A stretch of 64,000 nt of DNA from Chlorophyllum brunneum (Eukaryota > Basidiomycota > Agaricomycetes > Agaricales > Agaricaceae), in NCBI GenBank assembly GCA_963576785.1, contig OY756141.1:620001-684000 (forward strand), in the 5' to 3' direction. Below, in pieces: positions 59,501-64,000 of this stretch. The position numbers and the translations under genes are program-made. Within the stretch, counting starts at the first letter, position 1, and the number at the start of each line of letters is the position of its first letter. The notes beneath the pieces are model-generated. The model saw only the letters and a list, made by a program, of their open reading frames with translations. It was not told the origin of the DNA and searched no databases.

Positions 59501-62500
59501 ACGGATTATGTCTTCAGGTTACACTTCTCTGTCACCGTGTCGGTTTGTGGGTTCTGGGCTTGTGCTCGAAACATCGAAGTCATTCGCATGCTACTCAACA
59601 CCTGGGATACGCATTGCAGGCGGGTGAACTATCTGACGTAGAATTTGGCTAGTCTCTTCATCAGAAGTCTGAAGAAATGAAGAACGTAGGCTGAGAGATG
59701 GTGATCGCACCATAGCCTCCTTTATTTTCGGTCATCGTCCTGGTCATGTCCGCCGTGCCTGCTGTTGAAAGGTACCGATAGGAAGTTTGCGGGAGCCGTC
59801 GAGACTGATTGATGACAATGCGCTGATATTACTTCCTCAAGGTTCAATTCAAAGGTTCAATGATGGATGGCCGCCAAGGATAGATTCAAGGTCGTGTCTC
59901 GTACTCAATGATTCGCCAGCCTTTCTGTTAACTTCCAGTTCGTGTTCTTTGCACCCGAAACCAGAGTTGAAGGCAAATCAGATGGTCATGCCGTGGTTCT
60001 GGTGAGATACTGCCGCTTCAATCTTCGAAGTACAAAGAACGTGGAGTTACGTCAAGCACGACATCGAAGGGAAAGGCCTTATCTTGAAAGTAGGAGAAAG
60101 AGGGGGGCTCCGATGCGACAACGAAACGTGGTCACTGAAGGATTAAAGTAGGCCGAGCCAGAGAGGGGTCCAGACATCGATATATCGCCAGTTCCCAGGG
60201 TGCCTAACCCTTGAAGTAGATAAGTCATATATCACCAGCGCTAGAATATGCGAAAGGAACCCTTGAACATCGCGTTACTCGCGCTTCCGCTGATCTAGGG
60301 CGGACCTGCCATTTCCAATAACACATCAGCTCCTCGGTAGCAAACCGAACTGAGAAGTCCCCTGGCCCGTGCCCTTCAGAGATTGCATCCCACGGAATGA
60401 TCCTCAAGTGGTGTGCAGCACCTTGATTTCCTCGTTTCGTTCGCGACGCTTAGGATGACATGGATAAACAAAATTCCGTTCTGGGTTTGTGGCGGGCTCG
60501 GACGGAGGCTTGGGTTCGACTAGTTGTGGCCATAAGGGGGAAAACAGTTTCAATCTGGATGGGGAGTTGTCAGAAGAGGTATAAGAAAAGGTGCATATGT
60601 GGTGTGTGTCCTGGAAATAACTCGCTGAGGCCTGGTTCCCGTGCCCATGTCCAATGCAGTCGTAAAACGATTAGCCGTGATTTGCGGTGTCCCCAGCGAA
60701 ATTAAATACCTAAGGTATCTGGCCGCTTAATGCTGGGAGTAATAAAGAAGGGGATGTCGTGCCGTATCATGTTGATGTACCTGAGGCTGAATCTAAGCGA
60801 GCGGCACATCACCTGGACAGTGCAAAGTCACCAGCCATGATCACCATGGTCATCGTGAGTGCCTGTCCGTCCGCAGCAATGCCTTTGGTACCGGTTTAAA
60901 CATCCGAATGGGACCGTACATACGAGAACGGGGAAACAAATTCTGATCTAGAGACTCTTGCGGCGTAGTCGGATCCAAAGAAATCATTACCTAATATGGG
61001 GTATGGGATGGAAGCTCGACCATTGAGTGAGTGGAAAGGCATGAGCAAAGGAGTGACATGGGAGGAAAGAGCCAAAAAACGGACTGTAAAAGAGTCACGC
61101 AGCGGCCGACTGAAACCGACTCGAGTTCTCGGTTCCGGGAAGGCGGGAAAAGAGGCGCTTAACTACTCGAGCTCCTTGGACTAGTTGGGGATTGAATAGA
61201 GGACATTTGATAAGAAGTTTTAAAGACCGGGGGTTGGAGGTGATAAAATGTAAGCGACGGGCACCTCGTTGTCGCCGGAGCTCGGAAAGGATGGTATCAG
61301 AGTCTGCTCGTCGGGAAAGGCACTGCTGAGAGGTGAGATGATGGCGTTGCCGGGCCTGAGGCCTGAGTGAGTACAGGGTCGTCCTTCCTCAGGGACTCTC
61401 GGGTGTAGAGTAGCTGCTTTTTCAAAAGGTCGCTCCGCTTTCTGGTTGGCGTAATGGCAAGCATAACGAAACAAATACCCAGCGAGTACCTTTAACTTGA
61501 TCCCGAACAGAATGAAACATTTATGAAGGGGGTGAAGGGAATGATGCCTTAGTCATGTTCAGTCAGTGGGTGGTGATGAAAAGTTAAAACCTGAGGTGAT
61601 ATTATATATATACGGACAATGAGAATTATTTGGTGATATATCAGAGCCGACGCCTCCGCCACCGGAAATACGACTGGCGTGCCTCGATTATCGGGGGGTG
61701 GTAAACTTAGACCAGAAAAGGAGACGCAGGGTAACGCGATATCATTGACCAAATCTAGGTCAAATCCAATGGAATATGATACGATTAGTGGCGGGATGGG
61801 CGGCCTCCAGAGTGTAATTGACCAAAAGTCAAACCAGTCCAACTCGAAGCATATATCTCAAGGTGGGTACTTGAGTGACAAGAGCACGGAGCTATTACGA
61901 ATGTACATATGCAACCATTTTATTGGGTTGATATGGAGATGGCGTAATGCGCGCAGGAATTCCAGGTGGGTATGATTGTGTCAAACACCTGATAAAGAGC
62001 AAACGCATGTGTACTATTTGGTCGGTAGCGAACGAAAATGTAAGTCAAGGGCGTAGTGCCGCGGGATCCTGCCGTAGGCGCCATCGTGTGTCAACCATAC
62101 GCCGATCCAAACTGAGTCATCCTCGGAAAGGAAGAGGCGTTGATGCGTCTTGCACATTCTTATCACACTGTGTCGCCACAAGTAAGTACCTGATTGACAA
62201 GGATTTACAACTTGACTCCAAAACAGAAATACCAAAGGGGTGGCAACCCGCCTCGGATTTCACAATGGCTCAATGGTTCAGTGACTAAACCACTTCAAGT
62301 CATTAATAATGTGCCTACATACCTAGCTCGTGATATGATACAAAATTAGATAAATCTAATCGTAGACGATTTGGTAAGTGCTAGTAGGGCCCAACTAACG
62401 CTCGATGCCTAGGACCAACAAAGCCAGTTGATAGTCCGCCAGGATGATGATAGTATCAGACCCCTCCCCACATTCGGACAAGTCGACGAATCCCCTAGTG

Positions 62501-64000
62501 ATACCAAGCATCTAGGGCGCTGGCAAGTCCGAACTTAGGCTCCGAGTTCCCCATGTGCCAAGAATATGATCTCCGTTTGTTGGTCATTCCTAACCCATCT
62601 TTTGAAATGTCCGCTGATGGGGGTTATTGGCCCACAATCAAGTATTGATCCTGAAGCCCAATCCAGTGAGGCTGGTATATTTAGCCTATTATAAGCCAGG
62701 GTTCGGTGATTTAGTAAGACTTTTGACAACCTTCTGAGCGAGGACAACGGGGCCGGGAATTGCTGTTCCGCCACGAGGGGGCTCGAATGTGGAACATAGT
62801 ATTGCGTATATATTCCATTATAATATGGGTCTAGTTTGAGCCTCTGGATACGGTTCTCCACACAATATCCGTGTCGTACGCTGTCAAAAATATATACATG
62901 TTAAAACATGACGGACGGCCGCAAAAGTGATGTGGTGCGACCCACCGCCACTACACTTCCCAGGTGAGCAGCATTGACGAAGAGGGTTGAGTACACTGAT
63001 AGATGTGTGTGTGGGTTTTTCCATGATTCTGATTTGATCTAGCATGATGTCGAGGGAATCAGTGCCACCACGGACGGTTCACTTATCCAGTAGATAACGG
63101 GATTGACTGATGGGAACAGATCATCCGAAATGGGTGGGGAAGAACTTTCCGGACTTGTCGATGGAATAGATGGAACGGGTGAATGGATGGATGGATCATG
63201 CGTTCCCAACGGGACCTCCATTGGCTCGAAGAATTTCGAAGCTCGACTTGCTCAAGTGTGAGTCTGGGGTTGTGGCTTAGCGCTCATTGCTAGGTGCAAT
63301 GTTCCATCGGGTAAACGGTTATGTTCGGAAAACTCGGAATTTGCACGGCCAAGACTGGTGTCCAGCTGATAAGTTTCCCACTGATGTTTCTCTCTACTTC
63401 AAGTGCCTGAGTAGTCTGTTTTCTTTCGAGTCGTTGCTCTCCCAAAGGAGAATCCTCGACTGGGAATTTATAGTCTGGTTGGCGTCTGGAACTTTTCAGC
63501 CCAAGATATGCACAAGTGTCCGGGACGTGAGTAAGCCCAGATGAGTGAATACTCTTCGGATTTTCCATAATCGTCTCGCATCCGGGGGATTCATGGGTCG
63601 AGAAGATATTGATAGGATTGATGCGAGGAAGTAGTCGGGAGGCGGAGGGGAAATAGATCGCTCATTGTTACTACACCACAGGGTCTGCCTAATTCCGTCC
63701 TGTCATATGTATATTGTACCAATGTGGTCAGGAATCAGGTGTACCAGGTAATACTGGGTCCGCCTGGGCTTCTCACCTGAGGATCATCGATCGTCACTCC
63801 TGGTCCTAGGATGGTTGATGATGGGATTACTACTAACAGTACTACACTTGGACTATTACACTTGGACTAGGAGTCTGAGTGTAGGTTTAGTCACTACTGG
63901 GGGTATGAGCACCATCGGAAACTACGAGGCGGCGTAGAGTGTGGTGCGGTCTTGTTAAGAGGAGCAGTTTACTTCGAAAGTCGATTCTTCTTCGTGAGCT
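56576..64000. other. Gene desert, 7.4 kb
   Basis: No gene can be supported on either strand. Frames longer than 80 codons (56973-57299, 57697-58080 minus, 59155-59454 minus, 61679-62288) overlap in both directions and lack motifs, start context or splice partners. There is no recognisable transposase, reverse transcriptase or long terminal repeat. A 13-base string tacacttggacta occurs twice in a row near 63844-63871. The region may be long intergenic DNA or strongly decayed repeats. Confidence 0.5.

Noticed and set aside
61679..62288. Two consecutive plus-strand frames in the gene-poor end
   Set aside because: They are in different frames, lack a joining intron and show no domain.

Overview
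The window reads as nuclear DNA of a mushroom-forming basidiomycete (Agaricomycetes). Genes are split by many introns of about 45-75 bases with GT...AG ends. Housekeeping proteins have clear fungal relatives, and accessory genes include NACHT-type NLR proteins, an HNH nuclease-like pseudogene, a CE16 acetylesterase, a cutinase and a 7-TM protein of a type I associate with mushrooms. Gene models were spliced by eye from frame continuity, GT/AG sites and family knowledge; no search was run.

Layout. 1-3423: 3' part of IML1 (SEACIT/GATOR1, TORC1 control), then a broken HNH-nuclease-like gene. 5615-11959: MYND-finger protein (+), NatB catalytic subunit, Trf4-type poly(A) polymerase and a multi-pass membrane protein (all -). 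14068-16450: ABM-like dimeric barrel protein and secreted CE16 acetylesterase (-). 17148-26058 is an accessory island: an NLR with one premature stop, a decayed Bub2-like TBC fragment, an intact Acr3 arsenite transporter, and a second NLR with several frameshifts whose N-terminus holds eight perfect six-residue repeats. 26596-32670: AP-2 mu and a SAPS-domain SIT4-phosphatase partner, 83 bases apart. 35814-42801: a small single-pass membrane protein, a FAHD1-like acylpyruvase and ILV2 acetolactate synthase. 43965-50062: a tandem segmental duplication, each unit with one intact four-TM protein gene, sharing a 346-base identical tract that suggests gene conversion. 52186-56575: a cutinase and an AT-hook coiled-coil protein. 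56576-64000 holds no gene I can support.

Functionally the conserved genes are unrelated household functions (nutrient signalling, N-terminal acetylation, nuclear RNA surveillance, endocytosis, phosphatase regulation, branched-chain amino acids). The accessory part is where novelty lies: the NLR pair, the solenoid-like repeat and the converted tandem paralogues. I did not find a clearly new multi-gene system; the NLR2 N-terminal repeat is the best candidate for an undescribed element.
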